A stretch of 64,000 nt of DNA. Source: CAYNJF01 sp964397555 (GTDB taxonomy: Bacteria > Pseudomonadota > Gammaproteobacteria > Berkiellales > Berkiellaceae). The stretch is from assembly GCA_964397555.1 (NCBI GenBank), contig CAYNJF010000003.1, forward strand, positions 1 to 64,000. Reading direction: 5' to 3'. Positions 42,218 to 51,497 of this stretch are shown here, in pieces. The notes beneath the pieces were generated by a model. That model was not told where the DNA came from. It saw only the letters and a program-made list of their open reading frames with translations, and ran no database searches. Made by a program: the position numbers and the translations under genes. Each line of letters opens with the position of its first letter. Position 1 is the first letter of the stretch.

Positions 42218-44457
42218 ACCGTTCTCAGCCATTAACCTTTAGACAATGGAGTAAGTGTCTAAAGGAGGCTATTAGGATAAACAACGTTCACAAGGTCGAG
42301 CAGCTTTTAATCCCCGAAAACCTCCCAAACCGCTTTGCTTCTAAAATAGCGTCGACTGAGATAACCAAAGAACTTTTTGAAAAGGCATGCGCTCATTCGA
42401 GCAATGCACTGAGCTTGCTGCTTCAAGAGGCGACGATGGCTGGGCAAATTCATGCCCACGTTGATTGGTTGGTTGAAAAAGCCTGTGAGAGTCGTAACGC
42501 CTATTATAATGTGTGCGCGATTCTACGATCTGAAATGATCGCCAAAGCCTGCCTAAATAGCCCTTACCTCCAAAGACTCCTTGAAAGCACCTTGCTCAAG
42601 CCCGGTAACAGCTGGGTTGATGTGTGCTTATCTGAACCTATGGACGCTTTTTTTGCGGCAGCCATTGAGCAAGAGAAAATACCCCTCTCATCGGATGATG
42701 TCCAAAAAGTCACTGAAATTTTTGATTATGCCTATGAGCATAGAAGTTATAATCTGCTTACTGTTTTGGCCAAGAAAAATATTCTATCTAAGCAGCAACT
42801 CGAGGATGTGCTTTTTTCCACGATGTATTCTAAAGATGAGATCCACTTTGCTCAGGTGCTCGACATGTACCTTGAAAAGTATGAATGGTCGTGTATTTAT
42901 AAACTCCTAGAGCAAATGGTTGAAAGTGATCTATTTCATGTTTTCGATGTGTTCTTGAAAAATGAGCAAGTTCAATCACGGCTTAAAATCCACTCCGCTA
43001 ATTGTGATGATGTGATTGAAGTCGTATTTTTTAGCGAAAATCCTCGTTGCCTTAAAGTGCTTCTTAGCCATGAATTGCTTGTTGATGCGTTTTTAACCAA
43101 AAGCGTATTTTGGATACAAAATAGTGATCTTTCAGTCCCCTTTTTAGCGCAATTATTTTTGCACCCTAAAGTGAAAGCGCACTTTGAGGCGACACCGGGC
43201 CCCTTGGTGAGCCCGCTTGCTAAGGAGCAGAATATATTAGCTCTGGCTTTTTTGAAAAACCAAGGGTTTTCTCTAGATCATTTACGGGAAATACACACAG
43301 AAGCATTGAATGCGAACAATAATGTTAGTTATTCTGAAAGTGCGATGAAGCAACTTAGTTATGAGCAAATTGCCTTATGTGAGCCTCTTATCACCCATTA
43401 CGCAAGTCAATTAAAACCCGCAGAGCAAGGGATTGATGTCATCCTAGTTCACCTTGCCCAACTCTACAATGAGTGCCCGGCCTTAGACGAGCAAGGCAGG
43501 GCACTCCCTCTGGACTTAGGCCCTGAAAGTCGAGAACAATTAAGTACGAGCGATGTGGATGCCTATTTAAGTCACCCGGTTCATACCGCATATCGATATT
43601 TGTTGCCTGTAAACCCTTTGATTGACCCAAACGCGGAATATGCGTGTGAGGAACAATATGGTTATGAGATTGAAAACCCCCATGATGGCAATACCGTGGT
43701 TGATCACTGGCGAGCCACTTGTGCAGACATTCCCGATGATAAAAAATATTTATTTCAATTGATGTTTTACGCTTGTACCGATGAGGCGGTTACCCCATTA
43801 CCAGGTTGGGATAGGGCGAGCATTCTGAGTAACTTTGTCGACATCTTAGCCGAGCTTTGTCGAGCCCATAACATGGATGCAGGATTTCAACGACGAATCG
43901 ATGCTAACGACAATGATGGACCTTCAAGCAAGGCTTTGGACGATGGGAGACTTGATAATCCTTCATGTGCCAAAGGGATTGCACAAAGAAGTATTTATAT
44001 GGTGCTTGGCCATCCTTATTTTGATATTCCTGAAGTCAGACCATTGAATCCCCAAATCGTAGTAAGTGATACCGCCCCAATGATCATGAATGCGTTTGCC
44101 CAGAAAATTCGCGAGATGGATGCGAATAGCCTGGATAGCCTTAAGAGGCAAGCAACGGATGCGATGATCAACATGGAGCCGGTCCATTTTCCCATCGAAG
44201 TGTCCGAGCACCAAAAGCAAGCGTATCGCGACCATAAGAAGCAATGGTGGGGACAACGATTTGGTCTAAAACAGCCGATTTGCTGGGCAAACGAAAATGT
44301 GGCTGATAGCTATGATGAGTTTGTTGGGTATTGCATGAAAAACCCATGGAAAATGTATTACAAGGAATTGATGCATGAGTTGGACATACAAACGACTTCG
44401 GCCCAAAAAGATGAGTCTGCGGCTCGTGCATTACTGAGTTTTTCTAGGCTGAAATAA
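42196..44457 (+). CDS. large helical orphan protein, 753 aa, effector-like
   Basis: No signal peptide, membrane segment or known enzyme. Residues 15-330 are helix pairs resembling degenerate ankyrin/HEAT repeats. Residues about 545-600 (ELCRAHNMD, then DNPSCAKGIAQRS) share a pattern with the 1817-residue protein at 6005. AGGA lies just upstream of the ATG, within pgeF. Composition is more A/T-rich than pgeF by eye, which suggests insertion into the pgeF-clpB interval. Function unknown. Confidence 0.65.
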   Translation: MLNTPTLNRSQPLTFRQWSKCLKEAIRINNVHKVEQLLIPENLPNRFASKIASTEITKELFEKACAHSSNALSLLLQEATMAGQIHAHVDWLVEKACESRNAYYNVCAILRSEMIAKACLNSPYLQRLLESTLLKPGNSWVDVCLSEPMDAFFAAAIEQEKIPLSSDDVQKVTEIFDYAYEHRSYNLLTVLAKKNILSKQQLEDVLFSTMYSKDEIHFAQVLDMYLEKYEWSCIYKLLEQMVESDLFHVFDVFLKNEQVQSRLKIHSANCDDVIEVVFFSENPRCLKVLLSHELLVDAFLTKSVFWIQNSDLSVPFLAQLFLHPKVKAHFEATPGPLVSPLAKEQNILALAFLKNQGFSLDHLREIHTEALNANNNVSYSESAMKQLSYEQIALCEPLITHYASQLKPAEQGIDVILVHLAQLYNECPALDEQGRALPLDLGPESREQLSTSDVDAYLSHPVHTAYRYLLPVNPLIDPNAEYACEEQYGYEIENPHDGNTVVDHWRATCADIPDDKKYLFQLMFYACTDEAVTPLPGWDRASILSNFVDILAELCRAHNMDAGFQRRIDANDNDGPSSKALDDGRLDNPSCAKGIAQRSIYMVLGHPYFDIPEVRPLNPQIVVSDTAPMIMNAFAQKIREMDANSLDSLKRQATDAMINMEPVHFPIEVSEHQKQAYRDHKKQWWGQRFGLKQPICWANENVADSYDEFVGYCMKNPWKMYYKELMHELDIQTTSAQKDESAARALLSFSRLK

Positions 44458-44537
44458 TAGACATACCTCTTTGATTTGCTAATATTAGAACATAAACTCA
44501 AGTCTGTTTCAGTTAATCAGTTTACTAAGGATGGTAT

Positions 44538-45167
44538 ATGAAGACGTGGATTAAGTTTGGTATTCCTGCGGTGGTCGCTTTGGGAGTGGCAGTTGTTGGT
44601 GCGGTCGGGTTTAAGCACATGAATGCAGGTCTTGAGACTCTGGTTGAGTATCAGACCACAGGGTCCAATGACATGCTTGAGCTTCGCAGCTATCCCTCTA
44701 TCTTAGTGGCACAAGTGACGTTGCAAGAAAATATGCTGGCGGCCAAACAAGAAGGCGAGAAGATTCTCACCGATTACTTCAATGGCGGTAATAATTTTGC
44801 TAAAACAATCCCGATGCATGCGCCAATTTTTGTGCAAGAGGATGAACGCACTTCAAATCGTTGGAAAGTGTACATGTTGATGCCAGAGAAGTATCGAACA
44901 GAACCCCTTCCAAAGCAGAATGATGAAAGGATTGAAGTGTTGGTTCTGCCAGCTCAGACCTTTGCTGCGGTGTCCTTTTCTGGGGATATGACTCAGTCTC
45001 AACTGGATCAACAGTATCAAAAACTGATTACAGGTCTAAAACAACAGAGAATCGTACCAGACTCTAAACCTATTTATGCGTTTTATAAACCAGATTGGGT
45101 GGCCTCCATGTTTCAAATGGCAGAGGTTATGACCTTTGTGCCAGCCGATTTAAAATTAGAAGAATAA
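44538..45167 (+). CDS. SOUL-family heme-binding-like protein, membrane anchored
   Basis: 209 residues: one N-terminal hydrophobic segment (residues 8-26) as anchor or uncleaved signal, then a SOUL/HBP domain (MLELRSYPSILVAQVTL, GEKILTDYFNGGNN, IPMHAPIFV). SOUL proteins bind heme or hydrophobic ligands in animals, plants and some bacteria; bacterial roles are unclear. AAGGA lies 9 bases before the ATG. Confidence 0.8.
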   Translation: MKTWIKFGIPAVVALGVAVVGAVGFKHMNAGLETLVEYQTTGSNDMLELRSYPSILVAQVTLQENMLAAKQEGEKILTDYFNGGNNFAKTIPMHAPIFVQEDERTSNRWKVYMLMPEKYRTEPLPKQNDERIEVLVLPAQTFAAVSFSGDMTQSQLDQQYQKLITGLKQQRIVPDSKPIYAFYKPDWVASMFQMAEVMTFVPADLKLEE

Positions 45168-45172
45168 GTAAT

Positions 45173-45916
45173 ATGCCCAGCAGTACCGAGTCGCCCGAAA
45201 GAGGGCGACTCAAAGAAAATCACGACGTTAAACCAAGAAAATCAACACGCAAAAGAAAAAAACCATCCTTACACGAGGAAATGGTCAACCTTGATGAGTA
45301 CTTGGGGGATGAATTACCTAAAGCTAAATCAAGCAAAGTTCAAGTCAAGCAAGAGCCCGTTCCCGCACCCATCAGTTTGGTCAAAAATGCATTGGTAAAA
45401 GTAACAACAAGCATATCTTCAGCGCTATCCATGGTACTTAAATCCTTTGATGCTTTTACCCGATTAGAGCCAAGACATGTGATTGAGCTTCAAAGGCATG
45501 CCACTAAAGGCCATGTGTTCTCTATCGCATTTATTCAAGTTTATCAATTTTATAGAGATGCTCTGTATTATCGAGACCTTGCTATATCCGAAAACCTTAA
45601 ACTACAACAAGAAAACTTAAGTAAAAAAGCAGAGCTTGAAAAACAAGAGGATGAGTTATTAAAACTTAAAAAGAGAATTAACCAGCTAGAAGAAGCGTTA
45701 GCTGAATGCGATGGCGATAAAAGCAGGCTTCGTGAAGAAAATCTTTCGTTGAGATTTGAAATGGATGCCATAAAACGCCAAAACAAATATCAACGCCTTC
45801 GAGGCAATACGGCACCTGATCCTTTTATGGGCGCACCTACGATTCGAATGATACCGTCCAATGAGGCACAAGCATCCCAAAGTTCTGAAAGATGGGTTGC
45901 GCAATTTCTAAAGTAG
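45173..45916 (+). CDS. coiled-coil protein with NLS-like N-terminus, 247 aa
   Basis: Not recognised. Residues 20-31 are highly basic (KPRKSTRKRKKP), like a bipartite nuclear localisation signal; an acidic stretch follows. Residues about 60-95 are helical. Residues about 140-205 form a long coiled coil (regular Leu/Lys/Glu heptads). The tail is Ser/Gln-rich. Starts 5 bases after the SOUL gene; ribosome binding site weak. First of three coiled-coil genes in a row. Confidence 0.6.
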   Translation: MPSSTESPERGRLKENHDVKPRKSTRKRKKPSLHEEMVNLDEYLGDELPKAKSSKVQVKQEPVPAPISLVKNALVKVTTSISSALSMVLKSFDAFTRLEPRHVIELQRHATKGHVFSIAFIQVYQFYRDALYYRDLAISENLKLQQENLSKKAELEKQEDELLKLKKRINQLEEALAECDGDKSRLREENLSLRFEMDAIKRQNKYQRLRGNTAPDPFMGAPTIRMIPSNEAQASQSSERWVAQFLK

Positions 45917-45987
45917 AAGACTTTCTTTTTTTAATCATCACTCACCGAGCAACGGCACTGAACAAGGGAAAAACAGGGGATATCATC

Positions 45988-46521
45988 ATGTCCAGAACAC
46001 CAAGGGAACATCAAGCGGGCGAGGAAGATTCATCGTTTTCAAGAAGCGTGATCTGTGAGAGCAGCGTGATAGAGAGTCGTGATGAAATAGCCCTAGAAAG
46101 AAAAATTGAGTACCTTGAATCAATGATTGCCCAAGTTCAGACAAACTCGGGCGAGCTTCAACGCGAGTACTTTAGAGCTCTCGATCAAGCGCATGAATTG
46201 CATCATATGAAGAGTCGCCAAAAAATCTATCATCTAGAAAGAGAGTGTCAAACGCTACAGTCGAAACTTGAAGCCACGCTTGGAAATCAAAGATTTCTTG
46301 AGCAAAAACTTGCCGACTCAGAGAAGCGTCGTTTGGAATTGGAAAAACAAAACAAGGATATGCAAGCTCAGATGCAAGAAAACACAGAGCTTAGTGTCAA
46401 AAGTCCTTACCCATCTCCGTTTACCAAACTGTATGGACTTCATCAACCTCTTTCACTTCCAAAAATGACAAAACCCCATCATGAAGAGTGCGAAAGATTT
46501 ATCTTGAGCTGTCTTCGATAA
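45988..46521 (+). CDS. coiled-coil protein, 177 aa
   Basis: Not recognised. A short polar N-terminus, then almost continuous coiled coil from residue 33 to 135, then a Pro/Leu/His tail ending with a Cys near the terminus. AGGGG lies 9 bases before the ATG. Second of the three tandem coiled-coil genes; unlike its neighbours it lacks the basic N-terminal patch. Could pair with them through the coiled coils (inference). Confidence 0.6.
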   Translation: MSRTPREHQAGEEDSSFSRSVICESSVIESRDEIALERKIEYLESMIAQVQTNSGELQREYFRALDQAHELHHMKSRQKIYHLERECQTLQSKLEATLGNQRFLEQKLADSEKRRLELEKQNKDMQAQMQENTELSVKSPYPSPFTKLYGLHQPLSLPKMTKPHHEECERFILSCLR

Positions 46522-46556
46522 CCATTACTCGTTAAAAAAGCAATCTAGGCAATATC

Positions 46557-47273
46557 ATGGCTGGTACAAAATCATCGAATAAAGAAAAATCTAAATCAAA
46601 ACGTCGTTCTCAACGAATCAAAAAAACGACTGACTTTTGGAGCCCAGTTCAGCCCAATACACAAACCGTTAAGACGAATCAACCGTCAGACGTTGAAGAT
46701 GAATCAAATAGCATAAATAGGGCAGAATCATCGTTTAAATCCTCCATCGACAAGATGGGGTTAATCATAGAAAAAATGAGAAAAGAAAATGAGTCTCTAT
46801 CTCAACAAGTACGGACACTTATCAATGCCCTTGTCTGTTCGATGCCATCATCAAGTCCTTTATGTGAAACGAGACTGATGGCTTATGATGCTTTTAGCGA
46901 TGCGCAAAAAGTCAAAGTGCTTGAAGCAAGAGTGAGCGAGTTGGAACAAGAAAATGCGATCCTGAAAGAGCGTGATAAGCAGCATCGTATGGAGGAGCTT
47001 GTTGAGGAACAATTTCCTGCTAATCATCTTGTCTGCGAACTTGTCGATGAGCATATTGGGGTCGAGCAAGAAGCTCGACATGAACAGATGAATCCCTTTT
47101 CTCATGGGGGTTTATGCCCTATAACACCATTGTTTGACACTGAGCAGCTTTCATGGATAGGCAAGAGCGCAAACGAAAACACTGATCTGGATGAGATCTA
47201 TCAGGCATGGATGGACTCGTTTAGTGATCCATTAACATTAAAGGCTACTGAGAGCCCAGATTTAAAGCCTTAG
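46557..47273 (+). CDS. coiled-coil protein with NLS-like N-terminus, 238 aa
   Basis: Not recognised. Residues 9-23 are Lys/Arg-rich (KEKSKSKRRSQRIKK), again NLS-like. Two short coiled coils lie near 60-92 and 120-150, and the acidic C-terminal third contains several Trp, Phe and Asp residues (IYQAWMDSF), reminiscent of an interaction or activation tail. Last gene before clpB; the heat-shock promoter of clpB begins 7 bases after its stop. Confidence 0.6.
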   Translation: MAGTKSSNKEKSKSKRRSQRIKKTTDFWSPVQPNTQTVKTNQPSDVEDESNSINRAESSFKSSIDKMGLIIEKMRKENESLSQQVRTLINALVCSMPSSSPLCETRLMAYDAFSDAQKVKVLEARVSELEQENAILKERDKQHRMEELVEEQFPANHLVCELVDEHIGVEQEARHEQMNPFSHGGLCPITPLFDTEQLSWIGKSANENTDLDEIYQAWMDSFSDPLTLKATESPDLKP

Positions 47274-47279
47274 CCATCC

Positions 47280-47307
47280 CTTGAATTTTCAATGATTATC
47301 CTCATAT
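47280..47307 (+). promoter_or_regulatory. sigma-32 heat-shock promoter of clpB
   Basis: CTTGAA (47280-47285), 14-base spacer, CCTCATAT (47300-47307). This is close to the RpoH consensus (CTTGAAA, then CCCCATnT), 30 bases before the clpB ATG, and gives clpB its own control independent of the orphan genes upstream. Confidence 0.7.
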
Positions 47308-47337
47308 TGGTTCTATAGAAATCGAATGGGGGTAACC

Positions 47338-49920
47338 ATGAGAATTGATAAGTTCACCAACAAATTTCAGGCCGCTTTGGCCGATGCTCAAAGTCTTGCT
47401 GTAGGGCGAGCAAATCCAACGATAGAACCGATTCATATCCTTGCAGCCTTTTTAGATCAAGAAGGCGCATTTACAGCCAACATTTTGCGCAATGCGGGAA
47501 CCAATGTGCCAAAGCTGCGTTCGATGGTTCAAGAGGCGCTTGAGCAGTTACCCGTTGTTGGCCAACAAACCGGGGATGTGACCGTAAGCCCTGAACTTAA
47601 TCGATTACTCAACTTAACCGACAAATACGCTCAAGAGCGCAAAGATGCCTTTATATCCAGTGAGCTTTTTCTTTTAGCTCTTGCTCAAGACAAAGGCCAT
47701 GCAGGCAAGATTTTGGCTCAATGCGATGTCACTCAAGCTAAGCTTGAAAAAGCCATTGATGAAGTTCGTGGTGGTGAAGTGGTGTCCGATCAAAACGCCG
47801 AAGACAATCGACAAGCCCTTGATAAATACACCATTGATTTAACCGAGAGAGCAGAGCAAGGAAAACTTGATCCAGTCATTGGGCGCGATGAAGAAATCAG
47901 ACGAACCATTCAAGTGCTGCAAAGACGCACGAAAAACAACCCGGTCCTTATTGGGGAGCCAGGTGTGGGAAAAACTGCGATTGTCGAAGGTTTGGCTCAA
48001 CGCATTATCAATCATGAAGTGCCCGAAGGCTTGAAAGGCAAGCGAGTCTTATCATTGGATTTGGCGGCTCTTATTGCAGGTGCAAAATTCAGGGGTGAAT
48101 TTGAGGAGCGATTAAAAGCCGTACTCAAAGACTTATCCAAGCAAGAAGGACAAATCATTCTTTTCATCGATGAAATCCACACCATGGTGGGGGCAGGGAA
48201 AGCGGATGGTGCGATGGATGCTGGAAACATGCTTAAACCGGCTCTTGCCAGGGGTGAGCTCCATTGTGTAGGAGCAACGACGCTCGATGAGTATCGTCAG
48301 TTCATCGAAAAAGACGCCGCTTTAGAACGTCGTTTTCAAAAGGTATACGTCGGCGAGCCATCAAGTGAAGACACCATTGCCATATTAAGAGGCTTGAAAG
48401 AACGCTACGAGATTCATCATGGGGTTGAGATCACTGATTCTGCAATCATTGCCGCCGCCCGACTTTCAGAGCGCTACATCACCGATCGCATGTTGCCCGA
48501 TAAAGCCATTGATTTGATTGATGAGGCTGCCTCTCGTATTCGTATGAGCATTGATTCGAAACCAGAACCTCTCGATAAATTAGAGCGCAAGCTCATCAAG
48601 CATAAAATTGAGCGAGAAGCCCTTAAAAAAGAAACGGACTCATCGTCCCAACAAGCGCTCAAAGAGTTAGAGGCAACCATCGCTCAACTCGAGGGGGAGT
48701 ACAGTCAACTCGAAGAAGTTTGGAAAGCTGAAAAAGCGGCCGTACAGGGTGAGAAAACCATCAAAGAAGAGCTTGAACAAGTCAAAAATGCTATGGACGC
48801 GGCCAAGCGAGCCGGTGATTTGGCTCGAGTCTCGGAGCTTCAATACGGGCGCATTCCTGAGCTTGAAAAACAATTGGCGGCGGCCAACGAAGCTCAGACC
48901 ACTGAGATGACCTTGCTCGTGAATAAAGTAGGGGATGAGGAAATCGCTCACGTTGTCTCAAAATGGACTGGGATCCCCGTCAGCAAAATGCTTGAAGGTG
49001 AACGTGAAAAGCTTCTTGGTATGGAAAGCGTCTTGGGTGAGCGAGTGGTGGGTCAGTCTGAGGCCCTGCAAGTGGTCTCAAACGCCATTCGTCGCTCCAG
49101 AGCTGGCTTGTCCGATCCGCAATCACCGATTGGCTCTTTTTTATTCCTAGGCCCTACTGGGGTTGGCAAGACTGAGCTGTGCAAAGCCTTAGCGTCTTTC
49201 ATGTTCGATACTGAGTCCGCCATGGTTCGAATCGATATGTCAGAGTTTATGGAAAAACACGCCGTCTCGAGATTAGTGGGCGCCCCTCCTGGCTACGTCG
49301 GTTACGAAGAAGGGGGGTATTTGACGGAAGCGGTTCGACGTCGACCTTACAGCATTATTTTGCTCGATGAAGTTGAAAAAGCGCACCCTGATGTCTTTAA
49401 CATCTTACTTCAGGTACTCGATGACGGACGGCTCACCGACTCGCAAGGTCGCACCGTGGATTTTAGAAACGCCGTGATTGTCATGACTTCGAACATTGGG
49501 GCACAAACCATCCAGTCGATGGCCGGTGAGCCCTATGAACAGATGAAATCGACCGTTTTTTCAAAGCTTACGGATCATTTCAAACCCGAGTTCATCAACC
49601 GCATCGATGAAATGGTGGTCTTTCATTCGCTGGAGCAAGCCCACATCGAGAAAATTTGTGGGATCCAGTTGGAGTTGCTTAAAGAGCGTTTACAGGCCAA
49701 AGACATTCATCTTGAGTTTACACCTGAGGTGATTCAAAAACTTGGGCAGGCTGGGTTTGATCCGGTTTATGGGGCCAGACCATTGAAGCGGGTGATCCGT
49801 CAGCAACTGGAAAACCCACTTTCTCAAGAGATCTTAAAAGGATCCTTTGGAGGAGGTGACATCGTGCTTGCAAAACTCGAGCAAGAGGCCATCGTGTTCG
49901 TTAAACAGGCTAAAAACTAA
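47338..49920 (+). CDS. clpB: disaggregase ClpB
   Basis: Hexameric AAA+ chaperone that with DnaK rescues aggregated proteins. 860 residues: N-domain (1-145), first AAA+ with GEPGVGKT near 207, middle coiled-coil propeller (about 400-525), second AAA+ with GPTGVGKT near 607, and the GYVG pore loops. Start at 47338 has GGGGG 6 bases upstream. Heat-shock promoter present. Confidence 0.97.
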   Translation: MRIDKFTNKFQAALADAQSLAVGRANPTIEPIHILAAFLDQEGAFTANILRNAGTNVPKLRSMVQEALEQLPVVGQQTGDVTVSPELNRLLNLTDKYAQERKDAFISSELFLLALAQDKGHAGKILAQCDVTQAKLEKAIDEVRGGEVVSDQNAEDNRQALDKYTIDLTERAEQGKLDPVIGRDEEIRRTIQVLQRRTKNNPVLIGEPGVGKTAIVEGLAQRIINHEVPEGLKGKRVLSLDLAALIAGAKFRGEFEERLKAVLKDLSKQEGQIILFIDEIHTMVGAGKADGAMDAGNMLKPALARGELHCVGATTLDEYRQFIEKDAALERRFQKVYVGEPSSEDTIAILRGLKERYEIHHGVEITDSAIIAAARLSERYITDRMLPDKAIDLIDEAASRIRMSIDSKPEPLDKLERKLIKHKIEREALKKETDSSSQQALKELEATIAQLEGEYSQLEEVWKAEKAAVQGEKTIKEELEQVKNAMDAAKRAGDLARVSELQYGRIPELEKQLAAANEAQTTEMTLLVNKVGDEEIAHVVSKWTGIPVSKMLEGEREKLLGMESVLGERVVGQSEALQVVSNAIRRSRAGLSDPQSPIGSFLFLGPTGVGKTELCKALASFMFDTESAMVRIDMSEFMEKHAVSRLVGAPPGYVGYEEGGYLTEAVRRRPYSIILLDEVEKAHPDVFNILLQVLDDGRLTDSQGRTVDFRNAVIVMTSNIGAQTIQSMAGEPYEQMKSTVFSKLTDHFKPEFINRIDEMVVFHSLEQAHIEKICGIQLELLKERLQAKDIHLEFTPEVIQKLGQAGFDPVYGARPLKRVIRQQLENPLSQEILKGSFGGGDIVLAKLEQEAIVFVKQAKN

Positions 49921-50218
49921 CGCTACCGCCTTGAAGGCCACACAATTGAGCAAGTAGATTATCTATCTCAACGTAGAGATTTTGGATAAGTGCTTGCTCA
50001 GACTGGTGTTGGTGAGCAAAGGTAAACAAAACATCAAGCTTCTCAATGATCTCTTTTTGATGCATAAAATGCTTATTCACATCCAGATCATCCATCGACT
50101 TGGATAAATCGGCCAAATAAATACCAAGAGCCTCAATTTGAGCGGGGCTGTATGTCTGATCGGCAAGATACGACAACGCCTGGGTGACCCCTTCATATGC
50201 TTTTAATGAGTTATCCAT
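49910..50218 (-). CDS. small helical orphan protein, 102 aa
   Basis: Not recognised. All-helical, soluble, His/Gln-rich middle, no export signal. GAGG lies 6 bases before the ATG. The 3' end overlaps the clpB 3' end by 11 bases in convergent orientation. Resembles the small orphans at 23076 and 23574 in size and helical style. Confidence 0.55.
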   Translation of the reverse strand: MDNSLKAYEGVTQALSYLADQTYSPAQIEALGIYLADLSKSMDDLDVNKHFMHQKEIIEKLDVLFTFAHQHQSEQALIQNLYVEIDNLLAQLCGLQGGSVSF

Positions 50219-50291
50219 GGTATCCTCTTGCCTCTGTGCTCTATGACTTAATTTTAGATTAATTAAACTGACTTTGGTAATTGTGTACGAT

Positions 50292-51095
50292 ATGGTCGAC
50301 TCTCTGTTTCAACGCTGTAAAAACATTCTCTCTTTAGAAGACAAAACCCAAAAGGTTCAACAAACCTTTCAACTCTTCCATGACTATCATCAAGGCCTTT
50401 TATCTAAGCAGCCCGTTGAAGTGGACTCCGCGTGCTCAGTTGCCCTGCCTTCATCGTTACGCTTGGTCAGCCCTAAAGAGTGTCAGACCCGGGATATGAA
50501 AAGCCTCGAAGGGCGAAAAGCCCTTATCCATGCTCTGGCTCATATTGAGTACAACGCCATCAATCTGGCTTTGGACGCCGCCTACCGCTTTCAAGACATG
50601 CCAGATTCATATTATGAGGATTGGTTGCTTGTGGCGAAAGAAGAGGCTTATCACTTTAATCTGCTCAACACGCACCTCAATGCTTTAGGGGCTGACTACG
50701 GTGATTATCCTGCTCATAATGGGCTTTGGGAGTTGGCTCAAAAGACCAAAAACAATGTGATTGAGCGTATGGGTTGTGTCCCTCGGATCATGGAGGCAAG
50801 AGGGTTAGATGTGGCACCTCAAATCGCCAACAAGCTCAAACATCGTGATCCCAATGCGGCGAGCTTATTGGATATCATCATGCGAGATGAAATCAAGCAC
50901 GTGGAGATTGGGAATCGCTGGTTTAATTATGTTTGTCAACAAAACCAATTAGATCCTCTGATCACGTTTGAACAATTAATTGAAAAGTACGCCCAAGGCG
51001 TCTTAAGACCACCCATCGAGAAAAACTCGCGTGCCAAGGCAGGATTCAGCCCACAAGAAATTGACTGGATTGAGCAAAAGATGATGAGCTCATAG
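50292..51095 (+). CDS. DUF455 ferritin-like di-iron protein
   Basis: 267 residues of the DUF455 (COG2833) family. Metal-binding Glu/His motifs typical of ferritin-like four-helix bundles: HALAHIEYNAI, VAKEEAYHF and RDEIKHVEIG. Related to MiaE-type tRNA hydroxylases, but substrate is unknown. ATG 50292 is the first usual start codon in frame. Confidence 0.82.
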   Translation: MVDSLFQRCKNILSLEDKTQKVQQTFQLFHDYHQGLLSKQPVEVDSACSVALPSSLRLVSPKECQTRDMKSLEGRKALIHALAHIEYNAINLALDAAYRFQDMPDSYYEDWLLVAKEEAYHFNLLNTHLNALGADYGDYPAHNGLWELAQKTKNNVIERMGCVPRIMEARGLDVAPQIANKLKHRDPNAASLLDIIMRDEIKHVEIGNRWFNYVCQQNQLDPLITFEQLIEKYAQGVLRPPIEKNSRAKAGFSPQEIDWIEQKMMSS

Positions 51096-51122
51096 GGCCT
51101 TTAATTGGGAAAGGTTGAGATC

Positions 51123-51128
51123 TATAAT
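51123..51128 (+). promoter_or_regulatory. -10 box before the 51159 gene
   Basis: Perfect TATAAT, 30 bases before the ATG at 51159; a weak TTTAAT lies 17 bases upstream as -35. Confidence 0.4.
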
Positions 51129-51158
51129 TAAAAGAACTAAAGAATACGGTATAAGACT

Positions 51159-51404
51159 ATGCGCCAAGACTTTCAGAACAATCGAGATCTAAACACCAAA
51201 AGCGGTTGGCCTAAGGCACGCATCATTCGCGCCATCGTCTTTATCGTCATTGGCTTGGCCGTAGGGTTTTGGCTGCACCAAACAAGCAAGCAAGATAACC
51301 AGCCTACTTATCGTGAGCCAGCCCCTCAGGCTCAAATGGAAATCGAAGAAGACACGTCAAGGACTTATCCCATCGAGCTTCCAAGAATCACGGAATACTC
51401 TTAA
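51159..51404 (+). CDS. small single-pass membrane protein, 81 aa
   Basis: Not recognised. A basic N-terminal 24 residues, one membrane segment (about 23-41, IIRAIVFIVIGLAVGFWL), then a Gln/Pro/Glu-rich exposed tail. By the positive-inside rule the N-terminus is cytoplasmic. Ribosome binding site weak; a TATAAT box supports expression. Confidence 0.55.
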   Translation: MRQDFQNNRDLNTKSGWPKARIIRAIVFIVIGLAVGFWLHQTSKQDNQPTYREPAPQAQMEIEEDTSRTYPIELPRITEYS

Positions 51405-51497
51405 GTCTAGAGCTTGGTAGGGCTCGTGCCCATGTGGCTGAGCCTCATGGCATCCATGAAACTCGCTCGAGCATAGCAGATGGTCATGAATGTCGAT

